Source: Martinezella miluonensis (GTDB lineage Bacteria; Pseudomonadota; Alphaproteobacteria; Rhizobiales; Rhizobiaceae). Taken from it: 64,000 nucleotides of DNA. The position numbers and the translations under genes are program-made. The notes under the pieces are model-generated. The model worked only from the letters and a program-made list of their open reading frames with translations, was not told the origin of the DNA and did no database searches. Where the stretch lies: positions 62,001 through 126,000 of the forward strand of contig NZ_FMAH01000010.1 in assembly GCF_900094545.1 (NCBI RefSeq), in the 5' to 3' direction. Shown here one piece after another: positions 9,250 through 18,540 of this stretch. Position 1 is the stretch's first letter. The number at the start of each line of letters is the position of its first letter.

Positions 9250-10059
9250 GTGTTTGCAAAATCGCGCCTTTTTATCAGTTTCGGTTTACTTGTCGCCTCC
9301 GCTTCTGCGGCTTCAGCTGGAGACGGCCAGCATTTCTGGTCGGGAAATTGGTATCTAAGCGTCGGGGCGGCCGGTTTCTCGGCGCCGAAATTCGAGGGCG
9401 GCAAGCACAACAAGCTGCAATGGCAGCCGCTGGTGTCGATCGGCAGGCAGGGGCCGGGGCCACGTTTCTCCTCGCGCAACGACAATCCATCTTTTGCTTT
9501 CATCGAGAGTGATGCCTTTCGGGTCGGCATCGTCGGCAAGTTCGTGCGTAGCCGCGACAGTGGCGACGGTCGCGAGCTTACGGGCCTGAAAAAGGTGAAG
9601 TGGGGCCTGGAAGCCGGCGGTTTTGTCGAGGCTTACCCGACCGATTGGCTGCGCGCACGCGTCGAAGTGCGCCAGGGCATCCGCGCTCATAGCGGTCTCG
9701 TTGCCGATGCCGCCGTCGATGCCTTCACCGACATTACCCCGGAACTGCGTCTCTCCGGTGGTCCGCGCATGACGCTTGCCACCAACGACTATTTCAACAC
9801 CTACTACGGCGTCAATGCACGGGACGCGGCGGCATCGGGCCTCAGCCAGTACAATCCGGGCGGCGGCATCAAGTCCGTCGGCGTCGGCGGCGCGCTGACC
9901 TGGAAGGCATCGGAAAACTGGACCGCCAGCACGTTCGTGGAATACACCCGCCTGACCGGCCCTGCCGCAGACAGCAGCCTGGTGAGAGAACGCGGCGATC
10001 GCAACCAGCTCCTGATCGGCATGTCCGCCAGCTACAAGTTCAACTTCACGACGAACTGA
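9250..10059 (+). CDS. MipA/OmpV family outer-membrane protein
   Basis: 269-aa predicted outer-membrane beta-barrel. It has a signal peptide (hydrophobic run ending ASASAASAGD), then short alternating strands rich in aromatic and glycine residues (WYLSVGAAGFSAP, RVGIVGKFV, WGLEAGGFVEAYP, RVEVRQGIRAHSG) and a C-terminal barrel strand (IGMSASYKFNF), as in the MipA/OmpV family of scaffolding or porin-like proteins. Start: a GTG at 9250 preceded by GGAG at 7 bases, which is the best ribosome binding site and gives a normal signal peptide; an earlier in-frame codon at 9211 lacks one. A small GC-rich hairpin (10067-10084) follows the stop. Confidence 0.88.
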   Translation: MFAKSRLFISFGLLVASASAASAGDGQHFWSGNWYLSVGAAGFSAPKFEGGKHNKLQWQPLVSIGRQGPGPRFSSRNDNPSFAFIESDAFRVGIVGKFVRSRDSGDGRELTGLKKVKWGLEAGGFVEAYPTDWLRARVEVRQGIRAHSGLVADAAVDAFTDITPELRLSGGPRMTLATNDYFNTYYGVNARDAAASGLSQYNPGGGIKSVGVGGALTWKASENWTASTFVEYTRLTGPAADSSLVRERGDRNQLLIGMSASYKFNFTTN

Positions 10060-10126
10060 GAAATGAGCGGGGCTGCGACCCCGCCGCCGCTTGACCTTGA
10101 GCGCCAGATGTCACTACTACTCGCTC

Positions 10127-11089
10127 ATGCAAAAGACAGGCGACATCAATGGGCGCGTCGCTGACGCGCCTTCCGGCAACTGGGTGTACCGCGTTCTGCC
10201 CCCAGGGCTCTGGCCCTATGCGCAGCTTGCTCGCTGGGACCGGCCCATCGGCTGGCAGCTCTTGATGTGGCCGTGCTTCTGGTCGGTCGCGCTCGCCGCC
10301 AATGCCTCGATTTCCATGGGGCGAGGTTCGCCCGGCTTCGTGGTGATCTACCATCTCGTGCTGTACTTCATCGGCGCGGTCGCCATGCGCGGCGCCGGCT
10401 GTGCCTATAATGACCTGGTCGATCACGAGATAGACATGTCGGTGGCGCGCACTCGCTCCCGCCCGCTGCCATCGGGCCGCGTGACGCGCCTTCAGGCCAA
10501 GGTCTTCATTGCCCTGCAGGCTCTGGTCGGTCTTTTCGTGCTGCTGCAGTTCAACTGGTTTGCCGTCATTCTCGGCCTGTTGTCGTTGGGCATCGTCGCG
10601 CTCTATCCCTTCGCCAAGCGCTTCACCGATTGGCCGCAATTCTTCCTCGGCCTCGCCTTCTCCTGGGGCGCCCTCATGGGATGGGCCGGCATTTTCGGCA
10701 ACCTGTCGCTTACCTCGATCATCCTTTACATGGCCGCCATCCTTTGGACGATCGGCTACGACACGATCTATGCGCATCAGGATAAGGAAGATGATGAACT
10801 GATCGGTGTGCGCTCGACCGCGCGGCTTTTTGGCGACCAGACACGCCTTTGGCTGGTCGGCCTCTATGGAGCGACGCTGCTTCTGATGCTGATCGCTTTC
10901 ACATTGGCCGGAACAAGCTGGCTCGCTTATCTCGGCCTGATCGCCGCCGGCGGCATGTTCGCCTATCAGATTGCCGTGCTCGACATCAATGATGGCGAGC
11001 AATGCCTTGCTTTGTTCAAATCCAACAACCGGGTCGGCCTGATCATCTTCGCAGGTCTTTTCCTGTCGTTTCTGCTGCTCATTCCCTGA
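10127..11089 (+). CDS. ubiA: 4-hydroxybenzoate polyprenyltransferase (ubiquinone synthesis)
   Basis: 320-aa integral membrane prenyltransferase with about eight hydrophobic segments. It attaches the polyprenyl chain to 4-hydroxybenzoate, the first membrane step of ubiquinone synthesis. The two Asp-rich motifs that bind Mg-diphosphate are present: NDLVDHEID (N95, D96, D99, D103) followed by RPLPSG, and YDTIYAHQDKEDD. The N-terminal PYAQLARWDRPIGWQLLMWPC is typical of UbiA rather than of heme or menaquinone relatives. The ATG at 10127 lacks a strong ribosome binding site; a TTG at 10091 is an alternative that would add 12 residues. A terminator follows at 11147. Confidence 0.95.
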   Translation: MQKTGDINGRVADAPSGNWVYRVLPPGLWPYAQLARWDRPIGWQLLMWPCFWSVALAANASISMGRGSPGFVVIYHLVLYFIGAVAMRGAGCAYNDLVDHEIDMSVARTRSRPLPSGRVTRLQAKVFIALQALVGLFVLLQFNWFAVILGLLSLGIVALYPFAKRFTDWPQFFLGLAFSWGALMGWAGIFGNLSLTSIILYMAAILWTIGYDTIYAHQDKEDDELIGVRSTARLFGDQTRLWLVGLYGATLLLMLIAFTLAGTSWLAYLGLIAAGGMFAYQIAVLDINDGEQCLALFKSNNRVGLIIFAGLFLSFLLLIP

Positions 11090-11146
11090 CGGCGAAGCGC
11101 TTTCGTAAGGTCGCGGACACAGCTCTTCGCTGTAGTCGTAACGATT

Positions 11147-11182
11147 TCGGCCGCGGGACTGGGTATCCCACGGCCGATCTTT
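11147..11182 (+). terminator. Intrinsic terminator after ubiA
   Basis: TCGGCCG (11147-11153) pairs with CGGCCGA (11171-11177), with an inner GGGA/TCCC stem after a single C/A mismatch and a 7-base loop, then TCTTTT. The facing DUF6101 gene ends at 11213. Confidence 0.8.
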
Positions 11183-11212
11183 TGCAATATTCAGTTTTTA
11201 AGCGCGTGCGGC

Positions 11213-11779
11213 TTAGTGCCTTGCGATGATCTCGCGGCCTTCGATCTTCATCTTGATGCCGAGCTTGCCGGTGGAGCGGCGCACGAGGAAGCGCGGGCGG
11301 CGATCGGCGAAGTAGGAGTGGCGGCGACGCGGCTGGCTGTCCTGCGAGCGGACGCCGCCCAGATGCTCTTCCAGCGGGCGGGCAACGCCGTCTGCTTCGA
11401 TCATCAGCATCGGAATGCGGAAGGCGTCCGACCAGGAACGCCAGTCGGCAGCGATATCGCTCAGATCGTGAGCAACGAGAAGGGGGATGCAGAGATCCGG
11501 ATCGGAATGATGCAGTTCCAGGGTGACGGTTACTTCGCCGTCGCCATGGTCGATAGCCCGGGCGGCGACACCCTTGAAGGCGCGTTTCGGCAGGGCGACG
11601 GATAGCGGCAGCCCACTGGAGGGCAGGATCTTGCGCAGCACTGCGCCGCGCTCGTCGATCGTGATGGTGACGTCTCCATCGGCACCGCGCATGGCGTAGC
11701 TGACCTGTTGGGGAAAGCGCGTCGGATCAAGCCGCAGTGTGGTTCCAGCCCAATCGGGCTTTAGGACGGTATTTGTCAT
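11213..11779 (-). CDS. DUF6101 family protein
   Basis: 188-aa cytoplasmic protein without signal peptide or membrane segments. The first two thirds look like mixed beta structure (WAGTTLRLDPTRFPQQVSYAM, GDVTITIDERGAVLR), and the tail is strongly basic (QPRRRHSYFADRRPRFLVRRSTGKLG). I recognise it as a conserved rhizobial protein of DUF6101 type; no function is known to me, and the basic tail is only suggestive of nucleic-acid or membrane-surface binding. The start at 11779 follows an unusually structured leader (11786-11850) with a CTCTCAGG motif on the coding strand, which may control its expression. Confidence 0.72.
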   Translation of the reverse strand: MTNTVLKPDWAGTTLRLDPTRFPQQVSYAMRGADGDVTITIDERGAVLRKILPSSGLPLSVALPKRAFKGVAARAIDHGDGEVTVTLELHHSDPDLCIPLLVAHDLSDIAADWRSWSDAFRIPMLMIEADGVARPLEEHLGGVRSQDSQPRRRHSYFADRRPRFLVRRSTGKLGIKMKIEGREIIARH

Positions 11780-11785
11780 CGATTT

Positions 11786-11850
11786 TCTACCCTTGCTTTA
11801 CCTGAGAGCCCGTTTCCCGGCCTTCTCTCGGAGAACTTTTGTCCTCTCGT
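11786..11850 (-). promoter_or_regulatory. Structured 5' leader, candidate RNA element
   Basis: Read on the minus strand, CCGAGAG (11831-11825) can pair with CTCTCAGG (11808-11801) with one bulged A, enclosing a small CCG/CGG hairpin, and a second GAGA/TCTC helix precedes it. The 3' half (CTCTCAGGTAAAG) looks like the 3' conserved core of glycine aptamers, but the usual 5' core (GAAGGGGCAA type) is not evident. It ends a few bases before the DUF6101 ribosome binding region, a position typical of cis-acting RNA control. Confidence 0.3.
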
Positions 11851-12096
11851 TGTTGGGCAGATTAGGCGCCGTCCCTTCCGGACAGCTTAAAAATCGAGGT
11901 TAAGAAAACTTTGCGTCGTCAAATGGTTAGCAAAGTCGAATGCATCAGGGTTTCCATAAGGTGAACACACGGCAGGGAAGTCGTCTCGATATAGTGCACG
12001 TATAGAGTGAGCACGTGTAAGTCTCGGGTAAGGTTTGCATGTAATGATGAAGGCTGGATTCGCCGTCTATATTGAAGATCTATTGGGATTTTGCTA
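11851..12096. other. Divergent promoter region between DUF6101 and DUF1217 genes
   Basis: No gene seen. With the structured leader this completes a gap of about 317 bases. It contains two phased copies of a short GTGCACGT / GAGCACGTG motif around 11994-12018 and is AT-rich towards both starts, so both promoters are probably here. Confidence 0.35.
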
Positions 12097-14604
12097 ATGA
12101 TATCCACCTATCTAGGTTATAAGATCACAACCAGAGATATGGCGACCTCGCTCAATCAGGTGGCATCGCAGTCGCAAAACAAGCGTCTGATCGACTATTA
12201 CAAAGCCAATATAGGCAAAGTAACCAATGTCGATGACTTCCTGAATGACTATCAGCTATACAGTTATGCCATGGAAGCCTACGGGCTCTCCGACATGACC
12301 TATGCCAAAGCCTTTATGAAACAGGTGCTGACCAGCAACCTGAGCGATTCCACCAGTTTTGCGAATCAGCTCAACGATTCCCGCTACAAGGCATTCGCTG
12401 CCGCGTTCAATTTCGGTACGGGCAGCACGAAGACGGCGCAATCGGGAGCGCAGGAAGACGATCTCATCGGGCTTTATCAGCAATCGTTTACGAATGAAGA
12501 GACGTCCGCGGCCACCGAAACAAGCTATTACGCCCAGAACATCGGCTCCGTTAAGACGGTCGATGACCTTCTCGGTAACACGCGGCTGAGAAACTATGTG
12601 CTGCAGGCCTACGGCATCGATCCGACCAATGCATCGAATTCCAATCTCAGGCAGATGCTGACGAGCGATCCGAGCGACCCCAACAGCTATCTCAATCAGA
12701 ATGGCGGCACCGCGGATAAGGCTCTCGCGGCCGAATTCAATTTCAATGCGGACGGCACGGTCAAGGCTTCGACACCGGACAGCGACACCGCCTTTTATCA
12801 GGCCAATATCGGGACGGTCACCTCGGTCGGCCAGCTCACATCCAATCCGCGGCTGTTCCAATACGTCAAGACCGCCCTCAACATCCCGGCCTATATCACC
12901 GCCGACCAATTCAACGCTTCGGCCGAGGATGCCGGCGTCGCGACGTCGAACGGGCTGACCAATGTCATGGCCCAATTCAATTTCCAGTCGGACGGGACTG
13001 TTGCCGCCGGCTCGCAGGCGCAGACATCGGCTCAGGTGAGCGCGACGACAGCGGCCTATACCGCGAACTACGTCGGCGGTCCACAGACGCTCGGCCAGCA
13101 GGCCGATGTGATGGGCGCCTACAATTCCACCGTGCCGTCATTCATTACGAGCATCGGTGCGACCGACAATAACCAATATTACAAGGACCATATCGGCTCC
13201 GTTACATCGGTCGATCAGCTGACCTCGGATCCGCGCCTCTTCAACTTCATCAAGACCGCCTACGGTATCGATCCGACCACGCCCGCCGTTGTTTTCAAGA
13301 ATGCTTTCGGCGACCCGACGACCGCCTCCATCTTCGGCCTGACGAACGTCGTCGCCGCGTTCAATTTCCAAGCGGACGGGACACTTGCCGCCGGTCAGGC
13401 GGCGCAGTCTCAGAGCGCGACCGACGCGGCCTCGGCGGCCTATATGAGCAATTACAAAACGTCGCAATCGAGCCTGACGACGGATGCGGTCAACAACTAC
13501 AAAAACCGCATCGCCAGCGTGAAGACCATCAAGGATTTCTTCACGAGCAATACGGCCGACGGCAGCACATCCAACGACAGTGCCCCCGAACTCTACCAGA
13601 TGGCGCTGCGCGCCTATGGCATCGGCTCGGACGAGGTGACGAAGTCGCAGTTGACGAAGATTCTCGAAAGCGATCCCTACGATCCGAAGAGCTACGTCAA
13701 CTCGCTCAAGGACTCACGCCTTACCGAGCTTGCAAAGGCCTTCAACTTCGACAGCAAGGGTAACCTGAAGGTTCCGGTTCAATCCCTGTCGCAGGGGCAG
13801 ATCAACAGCTTTATCTCTCAATATTCCAGCCACACCACCGCCGGGCTCTCAGGCGCCTTGCTGACCAAGGCCAGTAGCGACGCCAAGACCGCCGGCACCT
13901 ACTTCGCGACCAATATCACCAAGGTTAGCACCGTCACGGAACTCCTGGCCGACAGCAAGCTCACCAATTTCATCCTGACGGCCAGCGGCATCGATCCGAA
14001 AACCGTCGATACGGCGACGCTGAAGAAGGCCTTCGCTTCCGATCCGTCCGATGCGAAGAGCTTCATCAACACGGCTGCTGGTGCCAAGTTCAAGAGCATC
14101 GTCGAGGCATTTAACTTCGGCACGGATGGCAATCTGACGGATAGCAAGCTCGGCACGGCGCAAAATCAGGGAGCGCTCGCGTCTACCAACGATCTCTACC
14201 TGCATCAGACGCTGGAAGATCAGCAAGGCGACACCAACCCCGGTGTGCGTCTGGCCCTCTATTTCCAGCGCAAGGCGCCGAATATCAATTCCGTCTACGA
14301 CATCATGGGCGATGCGGCGCTTTATGCCGTCATCACCACGACCTATAGCCTGCCGAGCGCGATGTCGTCGATGGATGTCGATACACAGGCCAAGATGCTG
14401 GGCAACTTCGTCAAGGTCAGCGATCTGAAGGACCCGACCAAGGTCGACGCGCTGATGCAGCGATTCTCCGCGATGTACGATCTGCAGAGCAATACGACGT
14501 CGTCCACGTCGCCGGCCCTATCGATTCTCTCCGGCTCTTCTTCCGGCGTCGGGATCAGCGCCGACACCCTGCTTTCGATCGCGCAACTGTCCTCGGCGAG
14601 ATAG
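12097..14604 (+). CDS. DUF1217 multi-repeat protein, probably flagellum-associated
   Basis: 835-aa protein made almost entirely of about seven diverged repeats of 75-110 residues. Each begins with an aromatic plus N-I-x-x-V-x-(S/T)-(V/I) segment (YYKANIGKVTNVDDF, YYAQNIGSVKTVDDL, FYQANIGTVTSVGQL, YYKDHIGSVTSVDQL and so on), contains an A-Y-G-I/L-D/S segment, and the first six end in FNF. The C-terminus is a Ser/Gly-rich tail (LSILSGSSSGVGISADTLL). No signal peptide or membrane segment is visible. DUF1217 proteins with fewer repeats occur in rhizobial flagellar clusters (recalled), which suggests an exported or flagellum-related role; there are no flagellar genes beside this one. Start: ATG at 12097 with GGGA upstream. 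Confidence 0.8.
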   Translation: MISTYLGYKITTRDMATSLNQVASQSQNKRLIDYYKANIGKVTNVDDFLNDYQLYSYAMEAYGLSDMTYAKAFMKQVLTSNLSDSTSFANQLNDSRYKAFAAAFNFGTGSTKTAQSGAQEDDLIGLYQQSFTNEETSAATETSYYAQNIGSVKTVDDLLGNTRLRNYVLQAYGIDPTNASNSNLRQMLTSDPSDPNSYLNQNGGTADKALAAEFNFNADGTVKASTPDSDTAFYQANIGTVTSVGQLTSNPRLFQYVKTALNIPAYITADQFNASAEDAGVATSNGLTNVMAQFNFQSDGTVAAGSQAQTSAQVSATTAAYTANYVGGPQTLGQQADVMGAYNSTVPSFITSIGATDNNQYYKDHIGSVTSVDQLTSDPRLFNFIKTAYGIDPTTPAVVFKNAFGDPTTASIFGLTNVVAAFNFQADGTLAAGQAAQSQSATDAASAAYMSNYKTSQSSLTTDAVNNYKNRIASVKTIKDFFTSNTADGSTSNDSAPELYQMALRAYGIGSDEVTKSQLTKILESDPYDPKSYVNSLKDSRLTELAKAFNFDSKGNLKVPVQSLSQGQINSFISQYSSHTTAGLSGALLTKASSDAKTAGTYFATNITKVSTVTELLADSKLTNFILTASGIDPKTVDTATLKKAFASDPSDAKSFINTAAGAKFKSIVEAFNFGTDGNLTDSKLGTAQNQGALASTNDLYLHQTLEDQQGDTNPGVRLALYFQRKAPNINSVYDIMGDAALYAVITTTYSLPSAMSSMDVDTQAKMLGNFVKVSDLKDPTKVDALMQRFSAMYDLQSNTTSSTSPALSILSGSSSGVGISADTLLSIAQLSSAR

Positions 14605-14632
14605 CGAGCCACGCAAAAAATTTAACGGGTCT

Positions 14633-14657
14633 CTTTGCCGCGTTTTTTGCGGCAAAG
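14633..14657 (+). terminator. Hairpin after the DUF1217 gene
   Basis: Perfect 9-bp stem CTTTGCCGC / GCGGCAAAG with a T-rich 7-base loop, 28 bases after the stop codon. No T-run follows, so termination strength is uncertain. Confidence 0.55.
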
Positions 14658-14822
14658 TCGTTTCCGTGCGCCTGTTTGCCTGGGGTTTTCGATGTTGTCG
14701 CAGCGGCACAGGGGGCGGGAAATAAGAGCTTTCAGAGGCGTCAGGAAGGAACTTATTAACCATCCTTGCCCTATTCGATTTGAGAAGCCATCGGCAATAT
14801 CAATGACTGGGTTGCAGGTCTC

Positions 14823-17774
14823 ATGCGTCTTTCCCGAACGACAGTTTCAAATGCGTCACAAGGCGTTCAGCCAGAGGGCGAACTCGACCCGGAACAGGCA
14901 GCCGAAGAGGCGCGCCGGGCCGAGCAGATCGCCGCTCGCCGTGCATTCCTGGAAGAGAAGATCCGCAACGCCCGCGAAGCCAAGCGTAGGGCGGAAGAGC
15001 AGCGTCGCGCCGAGGAGCTGCGCCGTGCCGAAGAGATAAGGCAGCGGACCGCCGCCGCCCCGAAGCCGGTCGTCGAGGCTCTGCAGGCGACACCCGCGGT
15101 AAGCGCTCCGGTAATGCCCGTTTTGCCACAGGGAATCTCTGCGGAAGATCTTGCCTCGCCCGGCTGGCAGAACGCGTTCCTGATGGGGCCGAACGTTCGG
15201 TTTACCCGCACACGGGAAAACGAAATCATCAGCCGACGTCCCCCCGTAGAACCTCAGGTCGAGGTGACGCGGCCGGTCTCCGGGCACGCAACGATGCGTC
15301 TGATGGAGCCACCGGTCATCGGCTCCACGCCAGCCCTCGTCGCAACCTCGCCGGCGCAGCCTGCCGAGTTCCATTTGCCGCCGCTCGAGGACATGCCTTT
15401 TGCGGTAGAGGGTTACATGCCCTCCGTAATTCAGAAATCCCCGGCGAACGAGCCGGACGCATTGGAGATGACTGTTATCGCTACCGCATTTTCGAAGGCT
15501 CCGGCGATCGCGCTGGATGCTTCCTCAGTATCGTTGAATGTTCCCGAGTCCGTAGTCGCGCCTGTGGCCGAGTCGCGGCTTGCCCATCTTTCCGATTTCG
15601 CCTTCTGGGATGCGATGCCCTTCGACGGCGAATTCGTCTCTGCCGTCAAGGGCGAGCCGGCACAGCCGGTGATGATCCCGCAGCTTCTGGTCGAGGCCGA
15701 ATCGATCGTTGCGAAATTCCGCGTCGTGGAATGCCGCCGGACGGTTGCAGCCGCAGAGATCCAGCCGGTCGTCGAAATACCTGCTGTGGTCGAGGCCGTT
15801 CCCAGCCTTCCTTTGGTGGCCGTCACCACGCCCGACATGGATGAACTCGCCGCATGGGAAGCTGTCGTTCTGGCGCCTGTCGTCGAAGAGATCCCGAAGA
15901 TTGCCGCTCCGGCTCCCGTCGAGCCACAGGCCGCGACCCTGCCGGAAACATTCGTGCCACCCGCTTTCGTCACCGCCGTCTATGGCGCTGAAGCCCCGCC
16001 CTCTGTCGAATCTCGTCCTGCGCCGGTCATGGTCTTGGCACCGATGCCGACCAAGGTCGTAGCGCCTGCGTCGGCAGAACCTGTCGCCAAGGCGGCACCG
16101 ACCCTTCCGGCCGTCGAAGCTGCCGCCCAGCGTTTGATCGATGCGCCGCCGTCACGGATCTCGCCGCGCCGGCCCGCATCCTTGACGCCGCCCGAGTGGC
16201 GCCCGATCGCCCTCAGCGTTGATGGCGAATACGAGCTTCCGCCACGCGAACTGCTGCAGGAACCTGCCATCCGTTCGGGCGTGATCATGACGCAGGAAAC
16301 GCTGGAGCAGAATGCCGGCCTGCTGGAAAGCGTACTCGAGGACTTCGGCGTCAAGGGCGAGATCATTCATGTCCGTCCAGGCCCGGTCGTCACGCTCTAT
16401 GAATTCGAGCCGGCGCCTGGCGTCAAATCCTCGCGCGTCATCAACCTCGCAGACGATATCGCCCGTTCGATGTCGGCACTGTCCGCTCGCGTCGCCGTCG
16501 TCCCCGGCCGCAACGTCATCGGCATCGAATTGCCGAACGTCAACCGCGAGACCGTCTATTTCCGCGAGATGATCGATTCGCCGGATTTCGAGAAGAGCGG
16601 CTACAAGCTGGCGCTTGGCCTCGGCAAGACCATCGGCGGCGAGCCCGTCATCGCCGAGCTTGCGAAGATGCCGCATCTGCTCGTGGCAGGTACCACAGGC
16701 TCGGGTAAATCGGTCGCGATCAACACGATGATCCTGTCGCTGCTCTACCGCATGACGCCGGAACAGTGCCGCCTGATTATGGTCGACCCGAAGATGCTGG
16801 AACTGTCCGTCTATGACGGCATTCCGCACCTTTTGACCCCCGTCGTTACCGATCCCAAGAAGGCCGTAATGGCCTTGAAGTGGGCGGTGCGTGAAATGGA
16901 GGATCGCTACAAGAAGATGTCGCGCCTCGGTGTGCGCAACATCGACGGCTATAACAGCCGCGTTGCCTCCGCCAAGGAAAAGGGCGAGACGATCCACGTC
17001 ATGGTTCAGACCGGCTTCGACAAGGGCACCGGTGCCCCGATCGAAGAACAACAGGAAATGGATCTGACGCCGATGCCCTATATCGTCGTCATCGTCGACG
17101 AGATGGCCGACCTGATGATGGTCGCCGGCAAGGAGATCGAAGGCGCGATCCAGCGTCTGGCGCAGATGGCGCGTGCGGCCGGCATCCACCTGATCATGGC
17201 GACGCAGCGCCCTTCGGTCGACGTCATCACCGGCACGATCAAGGCAAACTTCCCGACGCGCATCTCGTTCCAGGTAACGTCGAAGATCGACAGCCGCACC
17301 ATCCTCGGCGAGCAGGGCGCAGAACAGCTCCTCGGCCAGGGTGACATGCTGCATATGGCCGGCGGTGGGCGCATCTCCCGCGTTCACGGCCCCTTCGTCT
17401 CCGACGAGGAAGTCGAGAAGGTCGTGGCACATCTGAAGCTGCAGGGCCGCCCGGAATATCTCGACACGGTCACGGCCGACGAGGACGAGGAAGACGAGGA
17501 AGAAGACACCGCAGTCTTCGACAAGGGCGCCATCGCCTCCGAAGACGGTGACGATCTCTACGAACAGGCGATCAAGGTCGTCATGCGCGACAAGAAGTGC
17601 TCGACCTCCTACATCCAGCGCCGCCTCGGCATTGGCTATAACCGTGCCGCCTCGCTCGTCGAACGCATGGAGAAGGACGGTCTGGTCGGGCCTGCCAACC
17701 ACGTCGGCAAGCGCGAGATCATCACCGGCAACCGCAACGGTGGCGGTAATTCGGGCAATGATGATCTCGATTGA
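14823..17774 (+). CDS. ftsK: FtsK/SpoIIIE family DNA translocase without N-terminal membrane domain
   Basis: 983-aa DNA motor. Residues 20-75 are an Arg/Glu-rich probable coiled coil ([15 protein letters not shown]); about 75-440 is a low-complexity Ala/Pro/Val linker; the conserved alpha domain starts near 455 and the beta motor domain has Walker A GTTGSGKS at 623-630 and Walker B around [11 protein letters not shown]. An acidic run near 885 is followed by a C-terminal gamma winged-helix domain (about 910-970, [23 protein letters not shown]) that in the family reads KOPS-type polarity sequences. None of the four N-terminal membrane helices of classic FtsK is visible, so it may be a soluble or recruited paralogue; rhizobia often carry a second FtsK gene. 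Role by homology: pumping chromosome dimers or termini at the septum. Confidence 0.93.
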   Translation: MRLSRTTVSNASQGVQPEGELDPEQAAEEARRAEQIAARRAFLEEKIRNAREAKRRAEEQRRAEELRRAEEIRQRTAAAPKPVVEALQATPAVSAPVMPVLPQGISAEDLASPGWQNAFLMGPNVRFTRTRENEIISRRPPVEPQVEVTRPVSGHATMRLMEPPVIGSTPALVATSPAQPAEFHLPPLEDMPFAVEGYMPSVIQKSPANEPDALEMTVIATAFSKAPAIALDASSVSLNVPESVVAPVAESRLAHLSDFAFWDAMPFDGEFVSAVKGEPAQPVMIPQLLVEAESIVAKFRVVECRRTVAAAEIQPVVEIPAVVEAVPSLPLVAVTTPDMDELAAWEAVVLAPVVEEIPKIAAPAPVEPQAATLPETFVPPAFVTAVYGAEAPPSVESRPAPVMVLAPMPTKVVAPASAEPVAKAAPTLPAVEAAAQRLIDAPPSRISPRRPASLTPPEWRPIALSVDGEYELPPRELLQEPAIRSGVIMTQETLEQNAGLLESVLEDFGVKGEIIHVRPGPVVTLYEFEPAPGVKSSRVINLADDIARSMSALSARVAVVPGRNVIGIELPNVNRETVYFREMIDSPDFEKSGYKLALGLGKTIGGEPVIAELAKMPHLLVAGTTGSGKSVAINTMILSLLYRMTPEQCRLIMVDPKMLELSVYDGIPHLLTPVVTDPKKAVMALKWAVREMEDRYKKMSRLGVRNIDGYNSRVASAKEKGETIHVMVQTGFDKGTGAPIEEQQEMDLTPMPYIVVIVDEMADLMMVAGKEIEGAIQRLAQMARAAGIHLIMATQRPSVDVITGTIKANFPTRISFQVTSKIDSRTILGEQGAEQLLGQGDMLHMAGGGRISRVHGPFVSDEEVEKVVAHLKLQGRPEYLDTVTADEDEEDEEEDTAVFDKGAIASEDGDDLYEQAIKVVMRDKKCSTSYIQRRLGIGYNRAASLVERMEKDGLVGPANHVGKREIITGNRNGGGNSGNDDLD

Positions 17775-17820
17775 TTCAATTGGGGGATGATACTGGCTGC
17801 GGGCGTCGTGGAGAGTGAGC

Positions 17821-17851
17821 ACCCCCTCTGTCCCTTCGTGACAGAGGGGGT
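17821..17851. terminator. Strong hairpin between convergent ftsK and MOSC genes
   Basis: Perfect 12-bp stem ACCCCCTCTGTC / GACAGAGGGGGT with a 7-base loop. No T-run on either side, but its position between convergent genes argues for a shared terminator. Confidence 0.7.
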
Positions 17852-17916
17852 ATCAGACGCGCGGCATATTCAGAGCTGATTTCTCCCTATGGGAGCGCAT
17901 CAGATCGACCTTGATG

Positions 17917-18468
17917 TCAAACCCGCTCGAGCTTGATATGCGGCAGCGGCGGCAACTCTACACGGATGTCGTCATCAGGTTTGACCCGGCCGCCCTGCGA
18001 GACGATGCCCATGATTCCAGCTTTGCGGACCAGGCCGCCATCGGCATCGCGATCGAGTACGGCGTGCAAGAGACCTTTCTGGAAATCGTCGATCTGCTTA
18101 CAGGGATTGCGCAGCCCGGTGACCTCGACGATCGCCTCGTCGCCGATATGCAGGCTCGTTCCCTGTGGCAGCGAAAGCAAGTCGATCCCTCTGGTTGCAA
18201 TGTTTTCGCCCATGTCGCCCGGAGTGACGGAAAATCCCTTCTCGGTCAGCTCCTCGAAAAGCTCTTCGTGGATGATATGCACTTGGCGCAGATTGGGCTG
18301 GCTTGGATCGACCGCGACGCGTGAGCGGTGTTTTACCGTCACTCCCATATGCGCGTCGCCCTCCACGCCGAGCCCTGTCAGCAGCTGGATATGATCCCGG
18401 TTCTGCTTGCTGAAACCGTGCATGTCGCTGCTGCTGACCGCCGTCACATATATGCGCTTGTCGCCCAT
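17917..18468 (-). CDS. MOSC domain-containing protein
   Basis: 183-aa protein consisting of one MOSC domain, the C-terminal fold of molybdenum-cofactor sulfurases and of YiiM-type reductase components. The conserved Cys sits in EVTGLRNPCKQID, and the early DKRIYVTAVSSSDMHGFSK and GDMGENI motifs also match the family. It probably handles sulfur or molybdenum cofactor chemistry (family inference; substrate unknown). Start: ATG at 18468 has GGAAGGG six bases upstream, whereas the ATG at 18483 has none. It is divergent from a GntR-type gene, with a perfect palindrome between them, which suggests that the regulator controls this gene. Confidence 0.88.
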   Translation of the reverse strand: MGDKRIYVTAVSSSDMHGFSKQNRDHIQLLTGLGVEGDAHMGVTVKHRSRVAVDPSQPNLRQVHIIHEELFEELTEKGFSVTPGDMGENIATRGIDLLSLPQGTSLHIGDEAIVEVTGLRNPCKQIDDFQKGLLHAVLDRDADGGLVRKAGIMGIVSQGGRVKPDDDIRVELPPLPHIKLERV

Positions 18469-18502
18469 GCCGAACCCTTCCATAAACGATCCAGATCTTT
18501 AT

Positions 18503-18522
18503 AAATTGGTATATACCAATTT
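18503..18522. promoter_or_regulatory. Perfect 20-bp palindromic operator of a GntR-type regulator
   Basis: AAATTGGTATATACCAATTT is an exact 20-bp palindrome. It lies 34 bases upstream of the MOSC start and 18 bases upstream of the regulator start. Its GGTATATACC core is the kind of site bound by GntR/HutC-subfamily repressors, so it is probably the binding site of the adjacent regulator and controls both genes. Confidence 0.8.
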
Positions 18523-18540
18523 CAAGGCGACAGAATTGTG

